From: Catellatospora sichuanensis
GTDB lineage: Bacteria > Actinomycetota > Actinomycetes > Mycobacteriales > Micromonosporaceae
Length of the DNA: 64,000 nucleotides
Direction: 5' to 3'
Assembly (NCBI RefSeq): GCF_007483665.1
Contig: NZ_VIQO01000001.1
Span: forward strand, 372,001 to 436,000
Shown here in pieces: positions 28,049 to 36,522 of the stretch. The notes below the pieces were generated by a model that had not been told where the DNA came from, ran no database searches, and saw only the letters and a list, made by a program, of their open reading frames with translations. The position numbers and the translations under genes were made by a program. Positions within the stretch are counted from its first letter, which is position 1, and each line of letters starts with the position of its first letter.

Positions 28049-29500
28049 TCACGCGATCAGCGCAGGCTCGCTCCACCGCGGACGGCCGGTGCGGTCGAGG
28101 TCGTAGCGGGCCGCGGCGATCCGGCGCACGCCGTCGACCAGCTCGGGTACGGGCTGGGTGAAGGGCAGCCGGATGAAGCGCTCCAGCGTGCCGTCGACGC
28201 CGAACCGGGGGCCGGGCGCGAGGCGTACGCCCAGCGGCTCCACCGCGCGCGCCAGCGCGCTGGACACCGGCCCGTCCAGCTCGGCCCACAGGGTGACCCC
28301 GCCCGACGGCACGGTCACCCGCCAGCTGGGCAGGTGCTCGCGGACCGCGGCGACCAGCGCGTCGCGCTGCGCGGCCAGCTGCGCCCGGCGCTGCGGGATG
28401 ACCTCGGCCGCGCGGCTCAGCAGGCGGACCGCGACGAGCTGGTCCAGCACCGGCCCGGCGGTGTCCACGCCGACCCGGACCGCGGCCAGCCGCTGCACGA
28501 TCGGCGCGGAGGCGCGGATCCAGCCGACGCGCAGGCCGCCCCAGAACGGCTTGCTCATGCCGCCGATGGTGAGCACCCGGCCGTGCCGGTCGAAGGAGGC
28601 CACCGCAGGCGGCATCGGCTGGCCGTCCAGCGGCAGGTCCACGAAGGACTCGTCGATCACCAGGTCGGTGCCGGTGCGCTGGGCGGTGGCGACGAGCTGC
28701 TCGCGCAGCGCGGCGGACATGACGTGGCCGGTCGGGTTGTGGAACTCCGGGATCAGGTACGCCAGGCTCGGCCGGGTCTGGCGCAGCGCGCCGAGCAGCA
28801 GCTCGGCGTCCCAGCCGCCCTCGTCGAGGCCGTGTGTGCTGATCCGGGCCCGGCGGCCCGCCAACGCGGCCAGCGCGTTCGGGTAGGTCGGTGACTCCAC
28901 CAGCACGGACGCGCCCACCGGCACCTGCAGCCGCAGGATCAGGTCGAGCGCGTGCAGCACCCCGTTCGTGATCATGATCTGCTCGGGGCTGGTCGGCAGG
29001 CCGCGCTCGGTGTACCGGTCGGCCACGGCCTCGCGCAGCTCGGTGATGCCGCTCGGGTGGTAGCCCGCGCCGCCCAGGTAGTGCGGCAGCTCCTCGACCG
29101 CCTCGCGGGCCGCCGCCATCAGCGGCTCGGGGGCGGGCAGCGCGGCGCAGCTCAGGTCGATCAGGTCGAGTTCGTCGTCGGGCATCCACAGGCCGCTGCT
29201 CGCGACCCGGTGCCCGCTGGGCAGGGTGGTCCAGCTGCCCGCGCCGCGGCGGCTGGTCAGGTGGCCCGAGTCCCGCAGCTCCCGGTAGGCCGCGCTGACC
29301 GTGGTGCGGGAGATCTCCAGGGCCTCGGCGAGTTCGCGCTCGGCGGGCAGGCGCACGCCGAGCGCGAGCCGCCCGTCGGCGAGCAGGCCGCGCACGGACG
29401 AGGCGAGAGCCGCGTAGTCCGGGCTGCGCCGCCGGGCGGGCAGCGCGTGCCAGCGCCCGAGCAGCCGGGCCAGCTGCACACCGCGCACGGAGACGGTCAT
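28049..29500 (-). CDS. MocR-type regulator (GntR HTH + aminotransferase fold)
   Basis: A 483-residue fusion of a GntR winged helix (residues about 25-95: YAALASSVRGLLADGRLALG, RLPAERELAEALEISRTTVS) with a type I aminotransferase domain that binds PLP through the lysine in IGGMSKPFWGGLRVGW. It is divergent from a YczE-type membrane protein gene, an association known for the YczR group of MocR regulators. It probably binds the GATTGGCC direct repeats at 29539-29568 and controls the divergent gene. ATG at 29500 has GGAGTG upstream. Confidence 0.9.
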   Translation of the reverse strand: MTVSVRGVQLARLLGRWHALPARRRSPDYAALASSVRGLLADGRLALGVRLPAERELAEALEISRTTVSAAYRELRDSGHLTSRRGAGSWTTLPSGHRVASSGLWMPDDELDLIDLSCAALPAPEPLMAAAREAVEELPHYLGGAGYHPSGITELREAVADRYTERGLPTSPEQIMITNGVLHALDLILRLQVPVGASVLVESPTYPNALAALAGRRARISTHGLDEGGWDAELLLGALRQTRPSLAYLIPEFHNPTGHVMSAALREQLVATAQRTGTDLVIDESFVDLPLDGQPMPPAVASFDRHGRVLTIGGMSKPFWGGLRVGWIRASAPIVQRLAAVRVGVDTAGPVLDQLVAVRLLSRAAEVIPQRRAQLAAQRDALVAAVREHLPSWRVTVPSGGVTLWAELDGPVSSALARAVEPLGVRLAPGPRFGVDGTLERFIRLPFTQPVPELVDGVRRIAAARYDLDRTGRPRWSEPALIA

Positions 29501-29538
29501 CGCAGGCACTCCCTCGGCCGGAAGAGCCAGTCCCCGTG

Positions 29539-29568
29539 GATTGGCCCTTTCTGGCTTATCGATTGGCC
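29539..29568. promoter_or_regulatory. Direct repeats GATTGGCC, candidate MocR operator
   Basis: GATTGGCC occurs at 29539-29546 and 29561-29568, exactly 22 bases apart (two helical turns), in the 83-base gap between the MocR and YczE genes. Direct repeats are the usual binding form for MocR regulators. A further CCAGTC / GACTGG pair flanks them. Confidence 0.6.
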
Positions 29569-29583
29569 TCCAGACTGGCAGAC

Positions 29584-30324
29584 ATGACAGGCGCACGCAA
29601 GCCACTGACCATGCCACTCCGGACGACCCAGCGCCGGGCGTCCACCGCCGCCCCGACCACCCCCCGCCCCGCTCCCATGCCGCTGCGCGAGCGCCTGCCC
29701 CGCCGACTGTTCCAGCTGCTCGCCGGCCTGATCGGGTACGGCGTGAGCATCAGCCTGATGCTGCGTGCGCACCTCGGCAACCAGCCCTGGGACGTGCTCC
29801 ACCAGGGCCTCGCCCTGCGGACCGGACTCAGCGTCGGCACCGTGCTGATCATCGTCGGCGCGGCCGTGCTGCTCTGCTGGATCCCGCTGCGCCAGCGCCC
29901 CGGCATCGGCACGGTCGCCAACATCGTGGTCATCGGCCTGGTCGTGGACGCGGCGAACCAGCTGCTGCCCGAGCCCTCGCACCTGCTCGCGCGCTGGGCC
30001 TTCATGATCGGTGGCATCGTGCTGTGCGGCTTCGCCAGTGGCCTCTACATCGGAGCCAATCTGGGGCCCGGCCCGCGCGACGGGCTGATGACCGGACTGG
30101 CCGCCCGCACCTGGTCGCTGCGCGGCTGGCGCACCGTACTGGAGATCGGCGTGGTCGCCGTGGGCTTCCTGCTCGGCGGCAAGGCCGGGCTCGGCACCAT
30201 CCTGTACGCCCTGGCGATCGGCCCGCTGGCCCAGTTCTTCCTGCCGATGCTCACCATCCGCAGCCGCACCGCCGCCACCGCCCAGGCCGCTCCCGCCCCG
30301 GTCACCGAACCGGCCCCCTGCTGA
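29584..30324 (+). CDS. YczE-family membrane protein
   Basis: A 246-residue inner-membrane protein with about five hydrophobic segments. It shows YGVSISLMLRAHLGNQPWDVLHQGLA, split normally, and the strongly conserved GANLGPGPRDGLMTGLA of the YczE/YitT-related family, then TILYALAIGPLAQFFLPML. Function in the family is unknown; the Bacillus relative is tied to surfactin production. No good ribosome site precedes the ATG, so the start may be leaderless or one of the Met codons 9-31 residues later. It is probably controlled by the divergent MocR protein. Confidence 0.87.
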   Translation: MTGARKPLTMPLRTTQRRASTAAPTTPRPAPMPLRERLPRRLFQLLAGLIGYGVSISLMLRAHLGNQPWDVLHQGLALRTGLSVGTVLIIVGAAVLLCWIPLRQRPGIGTVANIVVIGLVVDAANQLLPEPSHLLARWAFMIGGIVLCGFASGLYIGANLGPGPRDGLMTGLAARTWSLRGWRTVLEIGVVAVGFLLGGKAGLGTILYALAIGPLAQFFLPMLTIRSRTAATAQAAPAPVTEPAPC

Positions 30325-30360
30325 CACCCGCGCCCGCCAGCGGCCGTCGCCACCACGACG

Positions 30361-30450
30361 CTTGATCCACCCGCCTGCCCGGCACCCGTGCGTATCTTGA
30401 GCACCCTTTCGCGCAGGTGCCGGGCAAATTCGACGATCTTGGTGGGGGCG
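30361..30450. repeat. Palindromic intergenic element, family C (copy 2)
   Basis: Shares GTGCGTATCTTGA and the flank GGCAAATTCGACGATCTTGG with the element at 15345-15419. Arms CCTGCCCGGCAC and GTGCCGGGCA pair. It lies between two genes on the plus strand, after the YczE gene. Confidence 0.6.
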
Positions 30451-30565
30451 GCGAACAGGAGCCGCGCGAGTTGGCACAGCGTGGCGGGCGCGTCACGCAG
30501 GGTAAATGGGGCGATATGGGTTTTATTGGTACGGACACCTGACCCTGCCCGCCGGAGGCAACTTC

Positions 30566-31714
30566 GTGTTCGTATCCATGAAACGGCTGGCCATCGCGTC
30601 GGCCGTGATCCTGTCCGCCGTCGCCCAGGGCGCACCCGCCGCCGCAGCGCCGGACGTGACCGTCCTCTACACCGGGCTGAGCAACCCGCGTGGCCTCGCC
30701 TTCGATCGCGACGGCACCCTCTACGTCACCGAGGCCGGGCGGGGCGCCGACGGCGCCGCCAACCCGACCTGCCTGCCGAGGCCGCAGGGCATCGGCTGCC
30801 TGGGCGCCACCGGCGCACTGGCCCGCCTCAACCGCGACGGCACGCTGACCCGCGTGCTGACGGGCCTGCCCTCGCTGGCCGGTCCCGACGGCACCGAGGC
30901 GATCGGACCCGACGACATCGCGTTCGACCGCTACCACCCCGCCCTGCTCACCGTCGGCCTGAGCGAGGCCCCGGCGACCCGGGACGGGCTGCCCGAGCCG
31001 GGCGCGCAGATGGGCCGGCTGCTGTCGGTGCGCCGCGACCGGTCCGGCGACTGGTCCTCGCCGAAGCTGGCCACCCAGCGCCTCGCCGACATCGCCGGCC
31101 ACGAGGCCGCGAACAACTCCGACGGCGGTGAGCTGGACTCCAACGCGCAGTCGGTGGCATTCGGGCCGGGCGGGGCCGCGGTCGTCGACGCCGGCGCGAA
31201 CGCGCTGCTGTTCGTCACGCCGGCGGGCCAGGTGAGCACCCTCGCCGTGTTCCCCGAGCGGCAGATGCCCGCGCCGCCCGAGTTCAACATGCCGGCGGGC
31301 ACCATGCTGCCGATGCAGTCGGTGCCGATGGGCGTGGTCTACCGCGACGGCGCCTACTACGTCGCCGAGCTGACCGGGCGCCCGTTCACCACCGGGTCGG
31401 CCCGCATCTTCAAGGTCGTGCCGGGCCAGGAGCCCACGGTGTACGCCGAGGGCCTGACCACGGTCGTCGACATCGCGTTCGGGCCGGACGGCTCGCTGTA
31501 CGCGCTGGAGTTCACGCACACCTCGATGTTCGGCCCGAGCCGCGGCGTCGGCGCCCTCATGCGCATCCGCGGCGAAGGCAAGGCCCCCGAGCTGGTCCTC
31601 GACAAGGTCGACCACCCCGGCGGCATCGCCATCCGCAACCGCAGCGCCTACATCACCACCTGCTCCGTCTGCGCCACCACGGGAGCCGTCATGAAACTCC
31701 GCCTCCCCGCCTGA
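30566..31714 (+). CDS. Secreted ScyD/ScyE-like beta-propeller protein
   Basis: A 382-residue exported protein. A signal peptide (MKRLAIASAVILSAVAQGAP, ending AAAA) precedes a propeller of NHL-like repeats such as GLSNPRGLAFDRDGTLYVTEAG, IGPDDIAFD, DIAFGPDGSLYALEF and DHPGGIAIRN. This is the ScyD/ScyE family, common as secreted proteins of unknown role in actinobacteria. GTG at 30566 is chosen because GGAGG lies nine bases upstream; ATG at 30578 would leave that site 18 bases away. Two cysteines (TTCSVC) near the end may form a disulfide. Confidence 0.85.
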   Translation: MFVSMKRLAIASAVILSAVAQGAPAAAAPDVTVLYTGLSNPRGLAFDRDGTLYVTEAGRGADGAANPTCLPRPQGIGCLGATGALARLNRDGTLTRVLTGLPSLAGPDGTEAIGPDDIAFDRYHPALLTVGLSEAPATRDGLPEPGAQMGRLLSVRRDRSGDWSSPKLATQRLADIAGHEAANNSDGGELDSNAQSVAFGPGGAAVVDAGANALLFVTPAGQVSTLAVFPERQMPAPPEFNMPAGTMLPMQSVPMGVVYRDGAYYVAELTGRPFTTGSARIFKVVPGQEPTVYAEGLTTVVDIAFGPDGSLYALEFTHTSMFGPSRGVGALMRIRGEGKAPELVLDKVDHPGGIAIRNRSAYITTCSVCATTGAVMKLRLPA

Positions 31715-31737
31715 CGCTCCTCTCCCGGACACCGGGC

Positions 31738-31824
31738 AAGATCGCGACGATCTTGCGCGAACTGTTGGGGATACGCCCGGAAAGGGCGTGTCGCACCCAC
31801 AGTCCGCGCAAGATCGTCGCTTTT
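31738..31824. repeat. Palindromic intergenic element, family B (copy 2)
   Basis: Nearly identical to 20680-20769, beginning AAGATCGCGACGATCTTGCG and ending AAGATCGTCGC followed by TTTT. It fills the convergent gap between the ScyD-like gene and the polyketide operon, so it probably stops transcription from both sides. Confidence 0.8.
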
Positions 31825-32288
31825 CAGTTGGCGGCGGGTGGGGCTGCGTCGGGGGTTACGTGGCGGGATTGGACCAGCCAGCCTTCGGGTTCGGCGGGGG
31901 CCGGGATGAGGGTGTCTTCGCAGAGGCAGTGGCGGTGTAGGCGGGGGGTGCCGTCGGCGGTGACGGCGATGACCATGCCGTAGCAGCGGACGTGGGCGCG
32001 GCCGTCGGCGGCGGGGGTCACCCAGACCATGCCGTGCCAGTGGCGGTGGGTTTCGCCGGTGGCGGCCAGGCGCGCGTGGGTCTGCTCGACGGCGGCGGCG
32101 AGGGCTTCACGGCCGCGTACCGGGGCGTCCAGGCCGGGGGCGGTGAAGGTGCCGTCGGGGGCGAAGGTGTCGGCCCACTCGCGGGCGCGGCCGGAGTCGA
32201 GCAGATGCATGTGCCGGGCATAGAACTGCTGGACGGACAGGTACATCGCCGAGGTGTCAGTGATCTCGGGCAGGGCGGTCATCGCCAT
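31824..32288 (-). CDS. SnoaL-like (NTF2 fold) protein, last gene of the PKS operon
   Basis: A 154-residue small alpha-beta barrel protein: YLSVQQFYARHMHLLDSGRAREWADTFAPDGTF, split normally, then THRHWHGMVWVTP and HVRCYGMVIAVT. This matches SnoaL-like proteins, which in aromatic polyketide pathways act as ring cyclases or cofactor-free hydroxylases. Which of these applies cannot be told. ATG at 32288 has GAAGGAG seven bases upstream; a second in-frame ATG follows two codons later. It follows the cyclase gene by 89 bases. Confidence 0.8.
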   Translation of the reverse strand: MAMTALPEITDTSAMYLSVQQFYARHMHLLDSGRAREWADTFAPDGTFTAPGLDAPVRGREALAAAVEQTHARLAATGETHRHWHGMVWVTPAADGRAHVRCYGMVIAVTADGTPRLHRHCLCEDTLIPAPAEPEGWLVQSRHVTPDAAPPAAN

Positions 32289-32377
32289 GGTCGGTCTCCT
32301 TCAGGTCTCTGGGAAAGGGTCGGGAAGTCGCGTGAACGGGCCGGGGGCGCCACCCGGGCGGCCGCGGGCCGGGCGGA

Positions 32378-33145
32378 TCAGAGGATGGCGACGGCGCGGG
32401 TCCAGCCGGCGCCGGCTCCCTTGATCTTGATTGGCAGGCAGGACACGGTGAAGCCGTACGGCTCGGGTAGTGCGTCGAGGTTGGCCAGTCGCTCGATCTG
32501 GCAGAACTCGCGGTCGCGGCCGGTGAAGTGGGCGGGCCACAGCACGCCGCGGTCGCCGGTCTCGTTGAACCGCTTGAGCATCGCGCCGAACGGGGCGTCC
32601 AGGCTGAACGCGTCCGTGCCGATGACCCGGATCCCCTTGTCCAGCAGGAAGTTCGTGGCGCCGGCGTCCAGGCCGGTGAACTCGGTGAAGTAGCGGGGCG
32701 TGCCCGCCCAGGCCGACGCGCCCGTGTGCAGCAGCACGATGTCCAGCGGTTGCGGCTGGTAGCCGATGCGGGCCAGCTCCTTGTCGAGGAAGTCCGCATC
32801 GACGGTCGGCCCCGTCGCCGAGCGCAGGTCCAGGCAGAACGCGGGCCGGTGGAACCAGTCCAGCGGCATCTCGTCGATGTGCCGCGGCACCCCGTAGCTG
32901 GCCTTGCTGCCGTAGTGCGACGGCGCGTCGATGTGCGTGCCGGTGTGCGTGGTGAGCTTGAGCGTGTCGACCGACAGCAGCTCGCCGTCGGGCAGCACGG
33001 ACGGGTCGAAGTCGACGCCGAAATGCAGCGCCATCTCCTCCGCCATGTGCACCGCGCCCTGCGCCGGCGTCATGACGTCGTGGATGACCGGCTCGGGTTC
33101 CCAGGCCGCGGCGTCCACGGCCGTGGACAGGTCGATGATGGGCAT
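32378..33145 (-). CDS. Cyclase family protein (PF04199 type)
   Basis: A 255-residue metal-dependent protein of the cyclase/kynurenine-formamidase-like family. The diagnostic HTGTHIDAPSH motif carries the metal ligands, with LLHTGASAW and DAFSLDAPFGA downstream. Family members in antibiotic clusters are thought to help ring formation in aromatic polyketides, though biochemical proof is scarce. ATG at 33145 has AAGGAG seven bases upstream. It lies in the PKS operon between the FAD hydroxylase and the SnoaL-like gene. Confidence 0.85.
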   Translation of the reverse strand: MPIIDLSTAVDAAAWEPEPVIHDVMTPAQGAVHMAEEMALHFGVDFDPSVLPDGELLSVDTLKLTTHTGTHIDAPSHYGSKASYGVPRHIDEMPLDWFHRPAFCLDLRSATGPTVDADFLDKELARIGYQPQPLDIVLLHTGASAWAGTPRYFTEFTGLDAGATNFLLDKGIRVIGTDAFSLDAPFGAMLKRFNETGDRGVLWPAHFTGRDREFCQIERLANLDALPEPYGFTVSCLPIKIKGAGAGWTRAVAIL

Positions 33146-33266
33146 GATCAGTCTCCTTGCTGGAAAGGGCGGATCGGAACGGCCGGGCAGCACGCGCGCA
33201 GGAACCTCGGTGACCTCCGACCAGGTGGCAGCCCGCCGAGGCGAGCGATGCCGGTCGCGGTGGCGG

Positions 33267-34535
33267 TCAGCCCGGCGGCGCGGGGCTGGTGCCGGTCGCG
33301 GTGGCGTACAGGTCGGTGCGCACCCGGCAGCGCGGGTTGCCGAAGGCGACCATCCGGGTGAGCTTGTGACCGATCGGGGTGCGGTGCACGATCGAGGCGA
33401 CCGCCTGCCGGCCCACCTCCAGCGCCCGGCTGCGGCTGCCGAGCATCCCCTTGGCCTGCAGGTGCTGGAACTTCAGCACCTTGTTGATGTCGGCGTTACG
33501 CGCGGTGGTGTAACCCGACAGCGCCGCCGCATCCACCGGGCCGGTCTTGCGCAGCGCCGCGACCAGCGCCGGATGGGCCAGCACCGCGTCCTGCAGGGCC
33601 AGGTTGAGGCCCTGCGCGCCGAGCGGGCTGTGCGTGTGCGCCGCATCGCCGATCAGCAGCAGCCCGTCCCGCGCCCACTCGCGGGCGGTCCCCGCGAACA
33701 CGTCCAGCAGGCTGAGGTCGGCCAGGCCGCGCACCTTCTCGTACACCCGCCCGGCGTACTCCGGCACCGCCCGGCACAGCTCGTCCCGGAACTCGGTGAA
33801 CGGCCGCGCAGCGAACTGCCGGTAGCCGCCGTGCGGCAGCGCCCAGCCCAGCTGGATGCCCTCCGGGAAGCTGCGGTAGCTCAGCAGCATGCGTCCGCCG
33901 CCGCCGCGGATGGTCACGTCGCGCACCGACTCGCCCGCCGCGGGCAGCTTGAACCACAGCAGGTCGAAGGTGAACACGTCGCGGCGGTCGTACGGGATGC
34001 CGGACAGCTGCCGCGTCTTGGAGTACCGCCCGTCCGCGCCGACCACGCAACGCGACCGGATCGTGCGCTGGCCGCGCGGACCGGAGACGACCGCGCCGCG
34101 CACCGCGCCGCCGTCGCGCACCAGGTCGGTGATCCGGGTCCCGGCGAGGTAGCGGAAGGTCGGCTCCCGGCGGCAGGCCGCCAGCAACTCCTCCAGGATG
34201 TACTGCTGCGGCACGCTGAGCATGTAGTTGTACGGCCCCGGCAGGTCCCGGTAGTCCACCCCGAGCACCGCCTTGCCCTTGTTGACCAGCTGGAAGCGAT
34301 CGTGCACGTGGCTGCCGCGGTTGCGGGCCGCGGCCAGCACACCCAGCTCCGCCAGCACCGCCAGCCCGCCGGGCTGCAGGATCTCCCCGCGATACGCCCG
34401 CTCGAAGCTGGACGACTTCTCCACCACCGTGACGTCGACCCCGGATCGGGCCAGCAGCAGCGCGAGCGCCAACCCGGCCGGCCCGCCGCCGATCACGCAG
34501 ACATCGGTGAGGACGTCACTGTCCCTGTCAGCCAA
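33267..34535 (-). CDS. FAD-dependent hydroxylase of the PKS cluster
   Basis: A 422-residue PHBH-fold flavoprotein with VCVIGGGPAGLALALLLARS for FAD, the DG motif CVVGADGRYSKTR and GDAAHTHSPLGAQGLNLALQD. These enzymes hydroxylate aromatic rings in type II polyketide and geranylgeranyl-type pathways; here a tailoring hydroxylation of the polyketide is inferred. The start is TTG at 34535, chosen because GAGGAGG lies six bases upstream; it overlaps the accC end by 8 bases. Confidence 0.87.
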   Translation of the reverse strand: MADRDSDVLTDVCVIGGGPAGLALALLLARSGVDVTVVEKSSSFERAYRGEILQPGGLAVLAELGVLAAARNRGSHVHDRFQLVNKGKAVLGVDYRDLPGPYNYMLSVPQQYILEELLAACRREPTFRYLAGTRITDLVRDGGAVRGAVVSGPRGQRTIRSRCVVGADGRYSKTRQLSGIPYDRRDVFTFDLLWFKLPAAGESVRDVTIRGGGGRMLLSYRSFPEGIQLGWALPHGGYRQFAARPFTEFRDELCRAVPEYAGRVYEKVRGLADLSLLDVFAGTAREWARDGLLLIGDAAHTHSPLGAQGLNLALQDAVLAHPALVAALRKTGPVDAAALSGYTTARNADINKVLKFQHLQAKGMLGSRSRALEVGRQAVASIVHRTPIGHKLTRMVAFGNPRCRVRTDLYATATGTSPAPPG

Positions 34536-35913
34536 TGGATGCCTCCTCGGTCAGACCCCGCGCCCCGTGGCACTTGATGCCGGCGACCAGCGAGGTGTCG
34601 TGGGTTCCCTCGATGAACTGCGGATGGTCGAGCACCGCGAGCAGGAAGTCGCGGTTGGTGGCCAGGCCCGGCCCGGCGGCGTGGAACTCGGCCAGCGCCC
34701 GCCGCATGCGCAGCAGCGCCTGCGGCCGGTCCGGCGCCCACACCACGACCTTCGCCAGCAGCGGGTCGTATGCCGGCGACACCCGGCCGCCCGGATAGGC
34801 GTCGGTGTCGACGCGGACGAACGGGCCCGCGGGCAGCCGCAGCTCGACCAGCCGCCCTGGTGCGGGCACGAAGTCGCGGGACGGGTCCTCGGCGTTGATC
34901 CGGCACTCCATCGCCGCGCCGCGGGGCACCAGATCCTCCTGGCGCAGGGTCAGCCGCTCCCCCGCGGCGATCAGCAGCTGCTCGCGTACCAGGTCGATGC
35001 CGTGGGTCAACTCGGTGACCGGATGCTCGACCTGGATGCGGCAGTTGACCTCCATGAAGTGGAAGCCGCCGTCGTGGTCGACCAGGAACTCGAAGGTGCC
35101 CGCGCCGACGTAGCCGGTGGCCAGCGCCCCGCGCAGCGCCGCCTCGCCCATCTGCCTGGCCAGCTCGGCGGGCAGGCCCGGCGCGGGGGTCTCCTCAATG
35201 ATCTTTTGTCGCCGCCGCTGCGCCGAACAGTCGCGCAGGCCCAGGTAGACGCCGTTGCCGTACTGGTCGCAGAGGATCTGCACCTCGACGTGGCGCGCGG
35301 CGGGCAGGTAGCGCTCCAGGTAGAGCCGGTCGTCGCCGAACAGCGACTGCGCCGCCGACTTCACCTCCCGGAACTGCCGGACCAGGTCCGACGGCTCACG
35401 TACGACCTGCATGCCGCGCCCGCCGCCCCCGGCCACCGCCTTGACGATGACCGGGTAGCCGATCCGGGACGCGACCCCGGCCGCGAGGTCCGGGCACTGC
35501 ACCGGCCCGTCGCTGCCGGGCAGCATGGGCAGCCCGGCAGCGGCCATCGCGGCCCGGGCGGCGGCCTTGTCGCCCAACCGCTCGATCACCGTCGCCGGCG
35601 GGCCGACGAAGGTGATGCCGCAGGCCTCGCAGGCCTCCGCGAAGTCCGGCACCTCGGAGAGGAAGCCGTAGCCGGGATGGACCGCGTCCGCGCCGGTGCG
35701 CCGGGCCGCCTCCAGGATCGCGGACATGTTCAGGTAGCTGGCGCGCGCCGGGCCGGGGCCGATGCAGACGGCCTCGTCCGCGAGGTCCACCACGGCGGCG
35801 TCGCGGTCCTCGGTGGAGTAGACGGATACCACGCGCAACCCCAGCTCGCGGCAGGTGCGGGCGACGCGCAGGGCGATCTCGCCCCGGTTGGCGATGAGCA
35901 CGGTGGTGAACAC
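34528..35913 (-). CDS. accC: Biotin carboxylase subunit of acetyl-CoA carboxylase
   Basis: Carboxylates biotin on AccB with ATP and bicarbonate. It is 461 residues with the ATP-grasp features GGGGRGMQVVREPSD, EYLERYLPAARHVEVQI-like spacing, DCSAQRRRQKIIEETPAPG, EVNCRIQVEHPVTE and the biotin carboxylase C-domain. It sits in the PKS operon after accB by nine bases, so it should supply malonyl-CoA for polyketide extension, as in jadomycin-type clusters. GTG start. Confidence 0.95.
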   Translation of the reverse strand: MFTTVLIANRGEIALRVARTCRELGLRVVSVYSTEDRDAAVVDLADEAVCIGPGPARASYLNMSAILEAARRTGADAVHPGYGFLSEVPDFAEACEACGITFVGPPATVIERLGDKAAARAAMAAAGLPMLPGSDGPVQCPDLAAGVASRIGYPVIVKAVAGGGGRGMQVVREPSDLVRQFREVKSAAQSLFGDDRLYLERYLPAARHVEVQILCDQYGNGVYLGLRDCSAQRRRQKIIEETPAPGLPAELARQMGEAALRGALATGYVGAGTFEFLVDHDGGFHFMEVNCRIQVEHPVTELTHGIDLVREQLLIAAGERLTLRQEDLVPRGAAMECRINAEDPSRDFVPAPGRLVELRLPAGPFVRVDTDAYPGGRVSPAYDPLLAKVVVWAPDRPQALLRMRRALAEFHAAGPGLATNRDFLLAVLDHPQFIEGTHDTSLVAGIKCHGARGLTEEASIG

Positions 35914-35922
35914 GGCGGCCCC

Positions 35923-36522
35923 CTAGTGCCCGGTCGCCGGGGCGATGGTGAGCAGCCGGTCGCCGTACTCCACCGACGTGCCGTCCGTGACGTGCACGGC
36001 GACGACCTGTCCGTCGCGTTCGGCCTCGACCGGGATCATCAGCTTCATCACCTCGATGATCGCGACCTGCTGGCCGCGCCGGACGTGGTCGCCCTCGCTG
36101 ACGAACGGGGCCGTGCCCGGCTCCGCGGCGCGGTAGAACGTGCCCACCGTGCCGGCGCAGATGTCGACGTGGCCGTCCCCTGCCTGAGCGGGCGCGGGGG
36201 CCGGCGCGGGAGCCGCGGTGGCGACCGCGACCGCCGATCCCGCCCGCACGGCCGCCGCCGCGACCGGCGCGGGCTCGGCCGGCAGTACGGCGTTCTCGTC
36301 GGCCCACTCCAGTTCGACGAGCACGTCGCCGGCCCGGATGCGCAGCGCGCTGGGCTGCCGGTCCACCCCGGACAGCAGTTGTTGGGCGCTGCGGCGCACG
36401 TCGTCGAGGTCGTCGGCGACGGTACGGGCGGTGTCGGGCAGCGAGCCGTGCATCGAGCAGACGTCGGCGGTGTCCACCGGAACGGGTGGCACGCGCAGGG
36501 AAGGATCCAGCAGACCGGTCAC
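35923..36522 (-). CDS. accB: Biotin carboxyl carrier protein
   Basis: A 199-residue carrier. The last 75 residues form the biotinyl domain, with the modified lysine in [11 protein letters not shown]; the usual alanine of the AMKLM motif is valine here. Before it lies an Ala/Pro-rich linker ([12 protein letters not shown]) and an acidic N-terminal region. The second of two adjacent GTG codons, 36522, is chosen because AAGGAGG is six bases upstream and it overlaps the accDA stop as GTGA; GTG at 36525 is the alternative. Confidence 0.93.
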   Translation of the reverse strand: MTGLLDPSLRVPPVPVDTADVCSMHGSLPDTARTVADDLDDVRRSAQQLLSGVDRQPSALRIRAGDVLVELEWADENAVLPAEPAPVAAAAVRAGSAVAVATAAPAPAPAPAQAGDGHVDICAGTVGTFYRAAEPGTAPFVSEGDHVRRGQQVAIIEVMKLMIPVEAERDGQVVAVHVTDGTSVEYGDRLLTIAPATGH

